A stretch of 64,000 nt of DNA from Zymoseptoria tritici IPO323 (GCF_000219625.1 NC_018204.1:310001-374000), one strand, 5' to 3'; positions 19,270 to 32,399 are shown, numbered from the stretch's first letter. Notes: generated from the sequence alone by a model not told the origin. Numbers and translations are program-made.

Positions 19270-21580
19270 CTTTGCACAGAGCCTTAGACTGCGAAGACGA
19301 CGTACCACCTGGCGAATCCCATATTCATGAGCAACAAGCACGGAGGCGGATCGGATACTGCGACTTTGGTCCTACCATCGCAAGGCACCTCTTCCTCAAG
19401 TCCTCGTCGGAAGCCAACATCACCGTACCTCACCTGCTGTCCGTCTTCGACGCCATCCCTCCATCTTCTACTCTCTCCGCCTGATTCTCCCCGCGTCAGC
19501 CGATTCGACACTGGATGTCACAGGAGCGACATGATCGCAAGCGCCAGCGCCACACGGGTGGCGACGCATCTTTAAGATCCACACACGACGCCGTCGCGGA
19601 AACTGTTGTCACCGCTACCGCTACTAACTTTCACGCCTATCGCAACATCGCTGCGGAGTACATGCCTTCGAATCGTATTCCATTTGCCTGTTGCTCTATT
19701 GGCTTGACGACCCCCGATGCAATATTCGATCTCATCGCCCATGCCCATCTATCCACCACGACGAAGCAGAAGGATACCCGGCATATGCATGGCTGTGCCG
19801 GAGTTGGAGGCATTCAGGAGGACAGTGTGAATGGTCACAACAGAGGCCGCGTCGCCGAGCACTTCACCGCCCATTACTTCGCCACCGAGCCCCTCCATAC
19901 TGTACGCGATTCCGCCGAGGAGGAGGACACCGACACCGGACCTCATGCCCGCGAGCACAACGATTTCCATTACCTCACCGCCCACGACGCGCATGCCCAA
20001 GGCGAGGCCCGAGCTGGCGATTACTTTAGCTGGAGATGTTCTCGTCCGGCGCCTATCTTCGCCAAACCGATCGGGAAGGGACCGCATCATGGACCATTGT
20101 TCGAGAGCCGATTATATTGAAGGTCAAATGATCAATCGGCTACTTCGATCAGCAACATCGATAAGCAGCACCGATGCGATGAAGTAGTCCAAGGACAGGA
20201 CGGGCGTGAGGAAGTTCTTGCGCCAGTAGGAACAAACAACACGGTTTTCGCTTGCATTTGATCACTGGTCGGCGCCATGACCAGCACATTCGGCAAAGGT
20301 GACAGTTCCACAGACCGAGTCTCCACCTGGCGGATTGTCGGTGCGGCATACGGCCTTCTTGTGGACGTGCATCGTTGAAGGAAGTTGCGGACAGAGAGCA
20401 AGCAGCGGACGTTGAGCGACCCGGTCCGATAAGAGTCTTGCCACACGAAACATCACCTTATCGATACCGAGCATGGACCTGACATAAGGATGCCAACCAC
20501 GAGCCTTCGTCCACACGCCATCGAAACTATAGAGAGCGCTAATACATGTAGTCTCCAAATTTGTTTCAGACACGGACCATAATTCTATTCGCATGATCCG
20601 TGCGTACTACTTATGCTGTCAGCTTCTCACCGCCTAGACGCCTAAGCGGTGTACGTCTTTTCGCACCACGGTACCTTGTACCTTATGATCCTCCCGCCAC
20701 CTCCATCCCGTTTTGCAAGAGAACCCTCTCTTTTCTATTCACTGATCTCGCACTGAGCTACAGGCATTGGGACCTCAAACCGTGCAGAAGAGCAAATATC
20801 CTGCCAACTTCCAAGGACGTCCTCGACCTGACCCTCGATCAGCACCATCCGCCAACCACCGAGCATGCGCCAACGTCCAGGCCAGCTTCCACATCCGGAG
20901 ACTGAGCCGTAAAGCTCCACAGGTACCTCTACTGGTGTCCGCCGTGCAAGACCACCCAAACCTTGTGCGAAAGACTGGCCGACAAGCTCCCAACAATTTC
21001 GTGCACTGCCGGTCCCTTGGTGCACATCGATCGCGGACTGGGCGAAGGGCGTGCCGCCGGCAATGAAGAAAGACGCATTCCTAGCATAGACATGCAAGTT
21101 CATCGAGGACATCCTGTGAAGCCCACTTGGAATGCTCGAGAGCAGGGACGTATACTACTTTCTCCCGCATGTCAAGAGCGCGTGGACTTTTCTTCACTCA
21201 CTCAATGCAAGACGATGACCTGTAGACCGACTCTCCGATGTAGCACAAGCCGGTCGGTGATATTGCCCAACGAGCGAGGCAAGATGGGAGGCCGGGCGGC
21301 TGTCCGGCCGCACGCTGGCGAAACCTACGGAGCCGAAGCAATTGGCAGGGAACCGGCATTCGTCTCGTCACCGCCGGAACGTCCTGCTCACACGCGCGTG
21401 AAAGCAGAGATCGCTGAGGAATCGTAGGAGGGAGCTTTTCCATGCTTGGGATTTTCCTGATCTTGAAGCGTGCTGTGAGCCTCCCTGGGAGTGACAGCGT
21501 ATCCACGGGCGAGACTTTTGGGCATTCCACGTACCCCAGCTCGTTCGTGTGCGCTCACTGTCTTCTGCGGAATATGCCTC
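19270..21580. other. No gene resolved; both strands open in patches
   Basis: Long frames exist on the plus strand (19515-20120) and the minus strand (19749-20090, 20262-20594, 20735-21112), but they overlap and none shows a motif. The minus stretch 20594-20262 (ETNLETTCISALYSFDGVWT, MLGIDKVMFRVARLLSDRV) reads best. I could not decide which strand was coding. Confidence 0.35.
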
Positions 21581-21586
21581 GTTTGT

Positions 21587-22395
21587 AGACAAGTCTTGGT
21601 TCCGTCGGTTCCTGTGGTCCATTCTTCGTCTCCTTCTTCGTCGACTGTCGTGCCTGAACCTCAGATTCCAGATCCGCCGGCTGGTCGCAATCCTAGTAAA
21701 GGGGCCATCGTCGCGAAGGAGCCAGCGCTGCTAGTGCCTGGACGGGCAACGTTAAGCACGGAGGAGCGACATGCTACGCCCGACACCAACTGCCGGCCTC
21801 CGCAAGACAAATCTGCGGAGACATCGTCGCGCTATAAAGCAGCGGCATCGTTCGTAAGGAAGCAGGTAATAAATAATGACTAGGAGCGAGTAAAGGTAGC
21901 CGGCATTGATATGGACTCCGATCAAGCTGCCAATCTTGTTAATAAGAGCTCTAACTCTCCCGGAAAAGGCGCAAAAGCTCAAATTCTCAACGGAGGTTCA
22001 TCGTGCCAGCAGCGAACAATGCGCTAGCGACTGCACTTCCAGGTCCGCCGACTCGGGGTACCAGTCACGCTGAATCGGATAGTTTGGCTGTTCCGGTCGC
22101 ACCTAAGCAAACAGACGTGCCAGATGAACATCAGCCAGGCAAACATACTACAAGCGAGCACGATGCGCTGATTCCATGTCCATTCGACAACGAAGTCGTC
22201 ATCAACTCGCCTCGGAAGAGTCGGCGGACATGTTGTTCCGTGTTGATGCCTTCTGCTTCTTGGAATGCTGCCTGCGCTTCTTCTTGGTGGGTCTGGACTA
22301 TCACTGCTTGCATTGATGCTCGGGAGGTAGAAAGCAAAAGAGGCATTGTTGAACGTGGGAGATGCTGTAGGTCGGTAATCGTTAATATCTGGTGA
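21587..22395 (+). pseudogene. Polar Ser/Pro-rich gene with an in-frame TAG
   Basis: The plus frame reads VPSVPVVHSSSPSSSTVVPE, then RATLSTEERHATPDTNCRPP and SSRYKAAASFVRKQVINND, then a TAG at 21881-21883. The same frame continues as ERVKVAGIDMDSDQAANLVN, KSSNSPGKGAKAQILNGGSS. The context ND-TAG-ERV fits CAG-to-TAG. Near 22000 a one-base shift moves the reading to PAANNALATALPGPPTRGTS, VPVAPKQTDVPDEHQPGKHT and VVINSPRKSRR. The product would be a low-complexity, probably nuclear or disordered protein. No family recognised and the 5' end is not found. Confidence 0.5.
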
Positions 22396-22399
22396 TTGA

Positions 22400-24840
22400 T
22401 CGGGCAGAGAGAGGCTGAGGCGGGCAGGGAAGGGCACTTCCGCGCTTCCGTTAGCTACACTATCACTGCGAAGGGCGGCGAGCATACCTCTCGGTTCGAG
22501 TCGCAGAGGTCATCTTGGGACACGACGTTTGGCCAACACTAACATGCCCTGATGCAATTCTTCGAGGCGGGCGCCTTTGTATGGTGGGAGGAGACCTTGC
22601 GCAGCGTCTCTTGCCGCTGTTCGCGCCACGGGTCTCGGACAACATGGTCGCGGCGGTGCCGATGTGCTAATAGCCGTGACATTGCAATGACCGGACATGT
22701 CGACGGTGTGAGCGAGAAGCGATCATCCTGCTCCAGGCCAACATATCGTCGACTTTTCGACGATCAGCTAGCCTCAGGCTGCGACTTTTGAGCGCAGTGA
22801 GCAGTTACAAGACGGACGGCACTCCAATGCGTTGACGCCGATGAGTAGGATATGGCCACACCGCCTTTGGAGATGGCTAGGTAGATTGATAGGCGAGCTC
22901 TGCGTCGTCAAAGTGGGAGGAGGGACGAGTAGCGGTGCTGAAGGTAGGTTGTTGCTTGACCATGTCTTGGAACTTCGGACCTGAAAGAGACCTTCGGTTG
23001 TCAATGATAGAATGTTGTCCTTCTTCTAATATAATATACTGTTCGCCGTCGTGCTGAGCTCGCCAGGAGCGGACAGGCATTGTCGATAATGATCTGTTGA
23101 GATATGCGTGAGCTTTGCACGTAAGAAGGTCACGGATGAGGCAGATAATACTTCTCTCCTCTTGAAGTATCGCCAGCCCCAATGGCCGGGCGCACACGAG
23201 GAACTCAATCAACTCCCGCGCAAAGATCATTGCGAGGTCACGGCCGTTGATATCCCACGACCCGGTCAAGACCGGCTGACCAAGGAATACAAGAAGCAGA
23301 TCCATGTCCAGTCCAAGGAAAGCCAAAGGAGTAGAAAACGAGAAATCACCTCGAGACGAAGAAGAGGAGCCGTGGTACCCATCGCGCAGGCCTTGATCAT
23401 TTTGCAGATGCCATCTCGGATGTGTAAAAACTGCTGGCCATCGCCGGTATCAGAACTCACCAGGTATTATGTCTTCCTGGACGGACGATGTGTAATTGGG
23501 TAAGCGAAATCGTACAACCCCCAAGTCGGCAGATCCGCCATCTCCCATCTCCGAGCCCCGCGAACGTCCTCTGATGTATGCGTCCACTCAAGACAATCTC
23601 CTACTTAGCGAACGCATCTCCAATGACCGCATATGCGTCAAAGGCCCCAAAAATGTCTCGCAGTAATGCGTCAGGCCCAGAGGGTTCGACGGGCAGTTTT
23701 GGGCTCTCGTAGAAGCCATGGTGATGATGGACACCTTCTAGGCAGAGCATTGCCGAGTGTGGAACGAATCTTGAGGGTATTCTAGCGGCACATGACAGTC
23801 ACGGCTATCGCACAGAAGCGCCAGGCCGATGATGTTTTCGACGGCATTGCTGCTACACTCGCCTGAGAGACAACTTACCAGCGAGCGTACTACCGAAGAA
23901 GCCCACAAAGCTCGCAAAGTTGTCCAGCGTAAGAATAGAATCGATAGCCGTAGCAGGTAGAACAGAAGCGTAGGCTGGAGAGGACCTTGAAAGTGAGATA
24001 AAGTGGCGCAAACCCAAAGGTCATCAGACAGAGAAGTGCAACTTCTTCCGAGAGAGTAATCAAGGTGAGGGATGGTTGCTATAAGCGCGCTCCGGAGTCT
24101 TGAACGGGACTCTCGACGAGGGAATATCACTGCAGGACGGTAGCTCCAGATTTCGGTGAGATTTGAGGAATTCGATCCAAGGCTCCGGTCGTAGGCGGTA
24201 GGTAGGTATCTTCGGCGTCCAGCTAATCGTGATCGAAGGCTCGGGTCGTGGGCGCTCTCTCCGACGTGCAGTCAATTGTCCAATTCGATGAACGATTGAC
24301 GTAGGCGGCCATGTCGTTGTCGCGATGCGCTGTGGGCTCGATGAAGTTCGGTAGATTCTTTCAGTGTGTCGATCGTGAGGGATTGGATTAGTTTACGAGA
24401 GAAGAACGTTGCTGAGGGGTACCTTACCTAGGTATTGTGTGGGAGATGTCGTCGAATCTGGCGAAACGTGGTCGTCCCAGCAATATTACCCCCGAAGTTT
24501 ACCCTGCACAGAATATTCCTTGAACCAATCGTCGGCTGAACTCGGCAGGTTTGCCGGCGTCAGCCTTCCATGTCATCTCGGTGCGCCATGTCACACTTCG
24601 ACCATGTCTAACCTTACCCTACGACTTGACTCTCCGACTGAGACACCGATCTGAGAACCGAACCCTCCACTGCTCTAGTCGCATTAGACACCTCAATCAT
24701 GTGCTTCAACGACACAAGTCGTCAACTCGACCACCGAAAGCCCACATTTGGCCGGAAAACACGGGCAAGACCAGAAGGCCGCTACCAGTCTGCTGTACAA
24801 ACACTCCCGGACGATGCGTAGGATGGCGAAAGGAAAAACA
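22400..24840. other. No gene resolved
   Basis: The plus frame 23108-23503 (KKVTDEADNTSLLLKYRQPQ, HCEVTAVDIPRPGQDRLTKE) looks coding but has no proper start context, and the minus strand is open over the same DNA (22877-23326). The 23520-24840 interval shows only short frames, with a perfect GAGG-rich and pyrimidine-rich mix and no motif. Confidence 0.35.
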
Positions 24841-24849
24841 TTAGCAGTA

Positions 24850-25736
24850 TATGTGGAGAGGAAGGAGCCCACATCAAGCGGAAGATTCTGGCGAGGATCG
24901 AGTCGAGCAGTACCACAACGTGATCATACTTCAGGGTGAGATGCTCACCATGAATGCTTTGGAAACGATCGGCTGGTGGGACAATCGAAGATGCATTCCC
25001 CTGGACGATCATGCCTTTGGCTGCCTAGCTGAAGTTGTGACCAATGTCAAGCTCCCGAGTAGCACGCTGGTCCACAGCCAGCAAACACGCAAGGTCGCCA
25101 CGGCCGTGGGCAGCGAACGACGAGGTACTCTGCTCTTTGATCAAGGTCCGACCGATCGTCTTCGGTATGAGGACGGACTCGATGACACCCGCCTTCTCTT
25201 TCTCATCCACGCAACCGGGTACTTCGACCCTAGAATTCAGCATGCGCTCTTCACCGGCGACGACCGATGACGACGTTCCCGCCAGCGTCACCAGCGGCGG
25301 ACTGCTATCACCGGATCTTCGCATTGGAACAGCAAAAGGTCCAACACCACCAACAGCATCGTCGCTATTGCGCATACCAAAGTTGCATTGCCAATTCGCC
25401 GAACCGGCTAACGCCATCTCCAAGAGGATCGCGACCAAAAGCCAATAGCTCAATATGTCGCCGCGCGATGTGGCAAGGATAAAGACTGGAGCTGCACGGA
25501 TCGTTTTGCAACGGTGGCAACTTCGAAAAACGGGCAGTCAAGACCGACCCTGCGCTGAGACTACATGATCTCTCAAACTTTATATCTGCGGCAGAATACG
25601 TCCTCCACCGGACATGACAAAAATCCTCGGAAAGACCAACTCTGGCAGTGTCGCCAAGTCCATCGCACCTCGAGCACCCAAGAAGGCTACTATTAAGAAG
25701 ACCGCCGCGGAGAAGGCGGCACCAAAGAAGGCATAA
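24850..25736 (+). pseudogene. Plus-strand gene relic with Lys/Ala-rich tail
   Basis: Protein-like plus segments in changing frames run from about 25160 (MTPAFSFSSTQPGTSTLEFS, ASVTSGGLLSPDLRIGTAKG) through NFEKRAVKTDPALRLHDLSN, FISAAEYVLHR (25518-25611). They lead into an ATG at 25614 whose 40 residues end at TAA 25734-25736. That tail (SVAKSIAPRAPKKATIKKTA, EKAAPKKA) resembles the basic C-terminus of linker histones or other DNA-binding proteins in composition only. At least two frameshifts are needed to join the parts. The opposite strand is open for 142 codons (25025-25453) with a signal-peptide-like start, so the strand call is not certain. Confidence 0.35.
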
Positions 25737-26349
25737 ACATGTCATCTTCCTTCTTTTCTGTTCTGTTCATGTTGTGACAAGCGCAATTCATCTGGAGCAC
25801 CGCCTTCTCGATAAGCAGACCATTAAAAGCTCGCGCTACACCGCTTCCATGTGCGCGACCTCCGCGATTTGCGCGATTGACGTTGCGGGCTGACAGTCAC
25901 AGCGAAGACGAGTGCGTCGCCGTCCTTGGAAATGCAGTGGAGTGCAGTCATCTGTCGGGTAGCACTTCAAAATCCGACCAATCTCTGGCTGCTTCAATTT
26001 GGACGACGTACTTCGGCAATTACCAAACATCTTGGAGGAAAAATCTTTGATGACACGAAACGAAATCTGTCTGTCTTTTCGTTATCCGCATATACAAAAT
26101 GATGGGCTCCTCGAGCAATGCTTTCCAACCGCAATGCATCCCATCTCGACACCCTCAGCTCAACACTTGACCCCGTCTCACCGTCGCATCATACATATCG
26201 AACTGCTCTCAATCCTGAAATCTGAGTCTGCTCAGCCTCCAAGATACGGTCCTCTTCTTCATCTGAGGGGCTGATGCTCTTGTGAGTAAGCATCTGCGCA
26301 GACCCGTCAACCGCGACGCCTGGATGCTTCTTTGTGGGCCCCGCTTTGT

Positions 26350-26375
26350 GATGCGTTGGCCGAGTGGTCTAAAGC
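26350..26375 (+). tRNA. Partial tRNA-Leu/Ser-like 5' end (fragment)
   Basis: GATGCGTTGGCCGAGTGGTC carries a perfect class-II A box (TGGCCGAGTGG) with D-arm GCC...TAAAGC in tRNA position. The downstream DNA forms no anticodon arm and lacks a B box, so only the 5' 25-30 bases of a Leu- or Ser-type tRNA survive. It may also be a tRNA-derived repeat end. Not functional as it stands. Confidence 0.35.
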
Positions 26376-26399
26376 TTGACAGGTCATTTTCCCATTCGT

Positions 26400-28140
26400 G
26401 AGGAAGGTTTTGATCTCGATAAGACACTCTTATTCACCAGATCCGCTGCAGCGATCCCATTCCACGCTGTTATTTCGAGATGTATCGAGCCGGCACGTTA
26501 TGCATCCTCAGATCATGCGGTGCAGTAGCTCGCAAACGAATCGACTCTCGAATGGATCGACTCTACTCTCGGGTGGATCGACTATTAAGCTGGCGTCACC
26601 ATCGGTAATACTGCCCGCAACTTTGAAGAATGGACCTTTCAGGCCGATGCTTCACTACTCGCACACTACTTGCCACTCCACATTTCGAGTAGCGGACAAG
26701 GTCACTCCCACGCAGGACAGACGTCGACAGCCAAAGCTCGATCTACTCTGGCTCTCGATAGCTGCCTAGGACCGTGGAATATGACTCGGACATAGCAGAG
26801 CTTTGGAAACATCTCAAGTCGTAGTACTGGCGCTTCGGGCTCTTGGACGGCCCATCTGAGCTCCGACTTGAAATCTACCTGGAGTCCGCCTTGGCATTGT
26901 CCCTCGGATCGGCCACCCAAGGCAAGACTTCTAGCTTAGATCAACAGTTCGTCGGCTTGATCTTCGCAATACAGTTGCATTTTACTCTTGCACCGGTCGA
27001 ACCATAGACCATTTACTCAAGCCAGGTTCCAGTCCTGCCCAATCAATAGCTGAATTTCGAAAACGACAACGTCCATCCATGACAAGAGGTGACTCCGCCG
27101 ACTTCCCATTCTCCATACAGCCTCCTTTACACAAAAGCTTCCCGTTCCGCACTCCTCCTTTGGCACCAGATCCTCGGCGGCATGGTTCAAGCTCCAAACT
27201 TGCAAGTGGCTGCGAATAGATCAGTTCTGTTCGAAGCAAGTCTTGTTACACTAGCAGAGTTACCACCCCTCGCGTTAGCCCGCTCGCGGAGATGCTTCTG
27301 GCACCTTCGCAGTCGGTTCCTGAAGAGTCCTCACGTCGGACATTAAACGGCGGCAGATGGCAGGGATGGTGATCGCGGTGGCGAGTGTTGAAGACGGCAT
27401 TGCGGCGGTAGCTGTTAATGCTGCGACTGTTGCACCTGCGGGCAGTCGCCGCGTTGTCTGATCAGCTGGAGGGAGGACATCAACATCCTCTTCCTCCTGT
27501 CGGTCTGCTCTTCCTTTGCTGGCCCCTACCGACGTCGATCTCTCTATATCCCGACCCACACTCAGCCCTCTCGACGTCTTCTGAACACTATGGCGCGGAT
27601 CTGCTCCCTTACGACTCCAAGATCTTCAACTTCTCGTTCTTTGCTCGGATCCTGTCCCTAAATTTTCCGACCTTACTGAACGTCGTCGGCGGGATGGGGT
27701 CGTGCATCGGTGGGTTTGGTCGGGTGTAGCGGGTCGTTGGCTATCCATGGCGAACATGTGATAAATTTGAATGGAGTCTGCTAAAGAGGGAGAGGGTTAA
27801 GGAGTAGGTGGAGGCGAAGACGAAGAAGTGAGGAGGGCGGACACTACGGCAGCGCCGGTCAGTTTGAGACGGCTCCGACGAGGCATGGGAGAGTTGCTTG
27901 TCTTTGTGTCACCTGACTGGAACTCACAGGGCATAGTTTGAGATATTCAGGACACCCTCCACTCGATCCGCCCCTCCTCCAACCCACCACTCCGTCCTTC
28001 CCCTCCATCTGCCCCTCCATCGCGAGCAACCATCGACGCACGCGCCTCGGCCTGCTCCGCCGCATGCTGCATCCTTGCTCCCACCATAGCCAGCACGGCT
28101 CCCATAGAGAGAGAACCTGGGAATTCCCAACGCCAACTTC
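26400..28140. other. No gene resolved
   Basis: Short competing frames. Within 27480-27730 the plus strand reads PHSALSTSSEHYGADLLPYD and FFARILSLNFPTLLNVVGG, which looks coding but has no start or splice support. Confidence 0.3.
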
Positions 28141-28149
28141 GGTCCCCCG

Positions 28150-28385
28150 AAAGTGATCGGTCTAGATGTTCGGGAAACTCGGCTCATCAGATCTCGACAT
28201 TTGCTCTGGTGGCTCCGGCGAGGCGGCAAGTCCAGAGATGGCACCTGGATTTCCGAGAGGTCCGATAACGAGGTGATAAGACTAGATGTTCAGGACCTCA
28301 GCCGAGAATTCATTCATCTGGGTGTCCGGAAGTACTGGCCAGTAATACGTCTAGATGGCCGAGAGCTCGGCTACGGACTGTTAAC
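28150..28385 (+). repeat. Three degenerate repeats in an open frame
   Basis: Segments near 28153, 28276 and 28342 share GGTCTAGATGTTCGGGA / GACTAGATGTTCAGGA / CGTCTAGATGGCCGAGA followed by CTCGGC-like sequence. In one frame they give V-I-x-LD-(V/G)-(R/Q)-(E/D)-L three times inside a 92-codon frame (28153-28431). It could be a repeat-protein remnant such as a leucine-rich-like unit, but the copies are few and uneven. Confidence 0.4.
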
Positions 28386-28871
28386 ATCCCGTGCGGACCA
28401 GACGGCTGATAGCCTGGAGTGGTGTTTTTAATGTGGCCATGTTGCCACCGCGCAACCGCAGTCAGAAATTCTGCTAGATCTCATGAACGTGTTACGCTGG
28501 CACATCGCTGCGCAGTCCTCAGCCATGTCGGGATGGAGACGAAGGCTATGGAGGTATCCTCACCCAGTCGGAAGGCGCAGAGCCGTTCGATGAGAGCTAC
28601 TACTCCTCGGCAGCTGATCGAACACTGCTAGGAGGCAAGCTCCAAAATCATTTGCTCCATTGTTCACTATATCTCGAGCCAAACTTGCCGCCGGGCCGCC
28701 TCCTCGTACTGCACCGGTCTCGATCTGGCTACGTTAAGGTTCTCCTACCCAGGCCTGCCAAGCTGCCTACGGATTGTCGAACGCGACATTCCATCCTCTC
28801 CCTTAACCCTCGCTGCTTCCTCCCCATCTCTCCACAGCCAGAACTCTCCATTTAGTTTCGGAGAAAGTACA

Positions 28872-29743
28872 ATGTCTCCCGTCAAATTCAACAAGCTCCG
28901 TTGTCGGTCCTCTCCGGCTTCGTCGTCGTCGTCGTCGCCGTTCGTGTCGTGGCGGAGGCGATGCTGGTGTAGTAGATGTCTTAAGGGAGCGGATGATAGT
29001 CGCAGCTATCAAGAAGGGTGGAGACGGCGAAGACGATGGCAGCGAAGAGCTCCCGGATCGGGGTGTCGGTCGAGGTTGTGTCAGACGTTGGTTAAGCCGA
29101 AGTCGATCGAGCCTCCTTTCTCCCGGACTGGACCGTAGCGATCGACGGGATAGCTTCACCAGCAAAATCATCTTTCGCGTGTGCTGGCCTCGCTGCGGAC
29201 ACGTTGCGCTATTTGTTCTCGTCAGCACAGCTGGTAGAGCAAGGCAAGGAATGGCGAGCCTGTATCAAGGTCGTGGATCAGAAACACGGCGGCCATACCA
29301 ATCGCCCGCGGGTGAGGCCGACAACGACTCCGACACCGAAACGACGACATTGCCGAGAAACTCCAGCTCCGATTACGGAATCGATGTTGAAACTCATTTA
29401 CGCCAGAACCTCGTCCATCGCAGTGGCTCATCCAGTCTAGAAGGCCGCCGACCTCGCCCACCCCGTGGCCATTCAACCATCCATTGCATCCGCCTTTCTT
29501 AAAGACTATCCCGAGATCCACACCGCTCTGAACAATGCTATCACCTACGGTCCTCGATGTGGGACTCTTGTTCGCTGGCTGGGCAAGAGCGCGTGGAATC
29601 TGCAGGCGCTGGAGATTTTTGCCGTGCTCGGGACGCGGCACGAGCGGCATCTCCATGCAGCGGAGACTGTTGCTCGCATGTGCGGGAGGGGGAAGGGAAT
29701 ACAGATAGTGTTCGAAATGACGCACAAGAGTTCTCAAAGCTAG
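28872..29743 (+). pseudogene. Broken plus-strand gene, unknown family
   Basis: An ATG at 28872 opens MSPVKFNKLRCRSSPASSSS. Later plus segments in other frames read LRYLFSSAQLVEQGKEWRAC and IKVVDQKHGGHTNRPRVRP (29204-29300), PITESMLKLIYARTSSIAVA (29370-29437) and IASAFLKDYPEIHTALNNAI, TYGPRCGTLVRWLGKSAWNL (29483-29600) to a stop at 29741-29743. They are collinear but frameshifted. The (GTC)n Ser run near 28920 is a trinucleotide repeat. No domain recognised. Confidence 0.35.
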
Positions 29744-29749
29744 GTACAA

Positions 29750-32390
29750 AGCGGTGGTTGCAAAGCTCGAAGCGGAGGGTTATGCAAAAAGACCATTGAG
29801 GGCGAGGAAATCATGGCTTGCGACGGAAGGGAGGCACAAGGACGGCGACTGCTCGGCCTGATAGAGGGGAGTCCACGTCCGGAGTTATGTAGCAGAAACC
29901 CGAAGATGCCGCTTAGCAATGCCATCGAGGCGTCGAAGAGCGGACGAGTGATAGAGATGTATCAATTGTGGGGCGAGGGCGCGGCGGGCGGCAACGAGAA
30001 GCCTTGCCTGACCTTAGTGACGTGACAGTGGAAGGACAAGGAGAAGGAGAAGGAGAAGAAGAAGAAGAATAGGACTCGGATTCGATAGATTGGACTACTA
30101 CTCCTATGATGTTGCTGGTGTAGGAGGAATCCCGCTTCATGCCGGGCCTGGTCGATCGGTCCCTTTCTCGCCCACCCGTCGCACTCACCCTTACCCTTAC
30201 CCTCACCTTCCGCCCGCCACCGCAACACTGGCCGCGATCGCATCAGACCATAAGCGGCGACCATATGGCTCTACACAGGTGTCGGCAAGACTATCCAGTT
30301 CACGCAATGCATGATGCAGGCCACAGCTTCACCCTCTCCGTCTGCTATCGAGGATTCCTCTCCCCGAATCAGCACCTTACGCAGACCGTGAACGTGCTCA
30401 CCTGGCGAAGACCACGAAGATCCTCATCATCCTCCTCGCGCCGGCGGACATGCACCTCGTGCAGTCGGTGAAGCTGCTCATCGTCACTAGTCGCCCATCA
30501 CGGCCAGCGCGTCAATGACCAATAACCAGACCACGACTTCACTGAGTGAGTTCTCGTGATCAATCCCTCTTATGACCAACCAGGCCGGACCTCCACCCAA
30601 TGTGAAGATGACGTACGGAGTGATTGCCTGGTTGCAACGTCCTCCCACAAAGCGGAGACTGCCATTCATGGTGGACATAGAACATCGACTCAAGCTGCGT
30701 CAGGTGTTAACACACCGTAGGCTGTGTACGAAATGTGATCACCCCGAGCATGGTACGACATATCCAACGCTATCACAGCCTATAGCTGCAGGAAGATTTT
30801 ACATTCCCGGCCTACGCACGCAATACTCAGATTAGTCTCTTTGCGAGCGGCCCATACGAAACATAGCACAACTCCTACATCCCTTGCTGCCCCTGCTACT
30901 ACATTTTTTGCCGGACAGGTAAATAAGACCTAAGCCTGGTTTCCAACTCTCCGACATAGACTCGCAGTCGAGCGGACTATCAAACTTCCCAACGCAAACT
31001 TCCCGGACGATAACAGCATCGACTCGCAGACGGCGATCGGCACCACGAATCGATCGCATGAGGCATTTCGGAAAGATGACAGGACAAATGCTCGGGGAAC
31101 CAAGTGGCACAGGGTGATCGTTGACTCGGCTGGCGAGCGATGTGACGATCAAGGCCGGAGAGCGGACACGAAGATGGAAAGATCAAGTCTGGAGCAAACG
31201 TCGACAACCACGACGCCGCAAGCCACTTACTCGCTGCTGCTGCCAGCACATCGCCAAGGAGGTGCACAGGTGGAGAATCGTTCCCGCAAGCAGCAACGAC
31301 GCGGGTCGCAGCAAAAGGTCAAACGTGGTCAGAAAAGGAGAAGCTGCGAAATGCGATGCAGGCGTCTTGGGCATTGAATAAGCAGCATGGTCGCCGTTGA
31401 TTAACTATTGCGGCGGTCAAGGCAAGGATTACCAATGGGGTTTTCGTCATTGCGGTGGCCGCGGATGTCAGGGTCAAGACTAGTTCAAGAGCAGACAGAC
31501 CTTTCTCGAGGGAGTGAGCTAGACTCAGTTCAACCTCCATATATCCGTCGCCTTCTCCGACTTCGCGTGTTGCTCGTCTCTTGTTCGTGAAAAGTTCCTA
31601 CCATCAGACTGAGCTATAGCCCGCCCGCCAGCATTGTGATAGATTTTGCTAACGCCGTCGCCGATGCCGTCCTTCCATCCGCCGCGGAGGGAGAGTCGGA
31701 AGACTTTTCGACATCTCATCACTGTACACCTCAGGAGATAATAAATGCACCAGCTGCTCCGGCGCCCCACCCCCTCTCCTCCATTCGGCGCATAGAAAGC
31801 ACCACCGTCGCTCGGTGATGGATCCATTTTTGGAACGAAAATTCCCCCCTGGTCGCCTCTCCGTGCAACCGCGACACTGTCGTAGTCACCGAATCTGTAC
31901 TCTCGTCCTTCCACTATCGGCATAGGATTCAATACCTCTCGCACAATCTCCGTCAGTCCATTTAAGCTCTCGCCGCTTTCCCCGCCGCGCGGTCGACGAA
32001 AAAGACGCCAAATACAGGACCGAGCGAATTACCGTTAGGTAACAGCGTCCAAAGCGAGCAACGTCTCAAGCCAGCCTTGGAAAGGCAGGCCAGGAAGGAA
32101 GCTCGCGTTGCTTTAGAAGGTTTCTCCCCACGTCTCAGTAAATATCACAAGATCCAAGAGCAAATCAAGCGCACTATTAGCTGCAAGCAATGAATTGGTG
32201 ACTCTGAAGTTATGGTATAGGGGAGTGTTTGGAGGTGAAGCCGAAGCGAGGCGTTGCAAAATCGGGGGACTTCCTATGATGTCTCTAAGATTGATGCACA
32301 ATGAGATAGGTGTGACGAGGAGGAGCAGCAGTATCAGGCGTGGAGGGTCGTTCCTGGCGAGACTGGTCTGGACTAAGCCTCTGCGGCAAG
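29750..32390. other. No gene resolved
   Basis: Only short mixed frames. On the minus strand near 31458 an ATG starts MTKTPLVILALTAAIVNQRR, which looks like a short signal peptide. The following Cys-containing 25 residues end at 31319, so a tiny secreted protein or a relic is possible but unsupported. The plus frame 32340-32663 is also coding-like in part. Confidence 0.3.
30020..30075 (+). repeat. Purine-rich GAA/GGAGAA microsatellite
   Basis: AAGGAGAAGGAGAAGGAGAA followed by GAAGAAGAAGAA and similar. One strand is almost pure purine over about 50 bp. Confidence 0.7.
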
Positions 32391-32399
32391 CAAGCCTGG

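Noticed and set aside
22480..22510. tRNA B box (CGGTTCGAGTCG)
   Set aside because: No A box, acceptor stem or anticodon arm at tRNA distance.
25614..25736. Complete small histone-like gene
   Set aside because: The 40-residue Lys/Ala-rich frame is preceded by coding-like sequence in another frame, so it is more likely the tail of a broken longer gene.
29215..29245. tRNA D-arm (CACAGCTGGTAGAGCAAGG)
   Set aside because: Only the D-arm-like string is present, lying inside a coding-like frame. No other tRNA parts.
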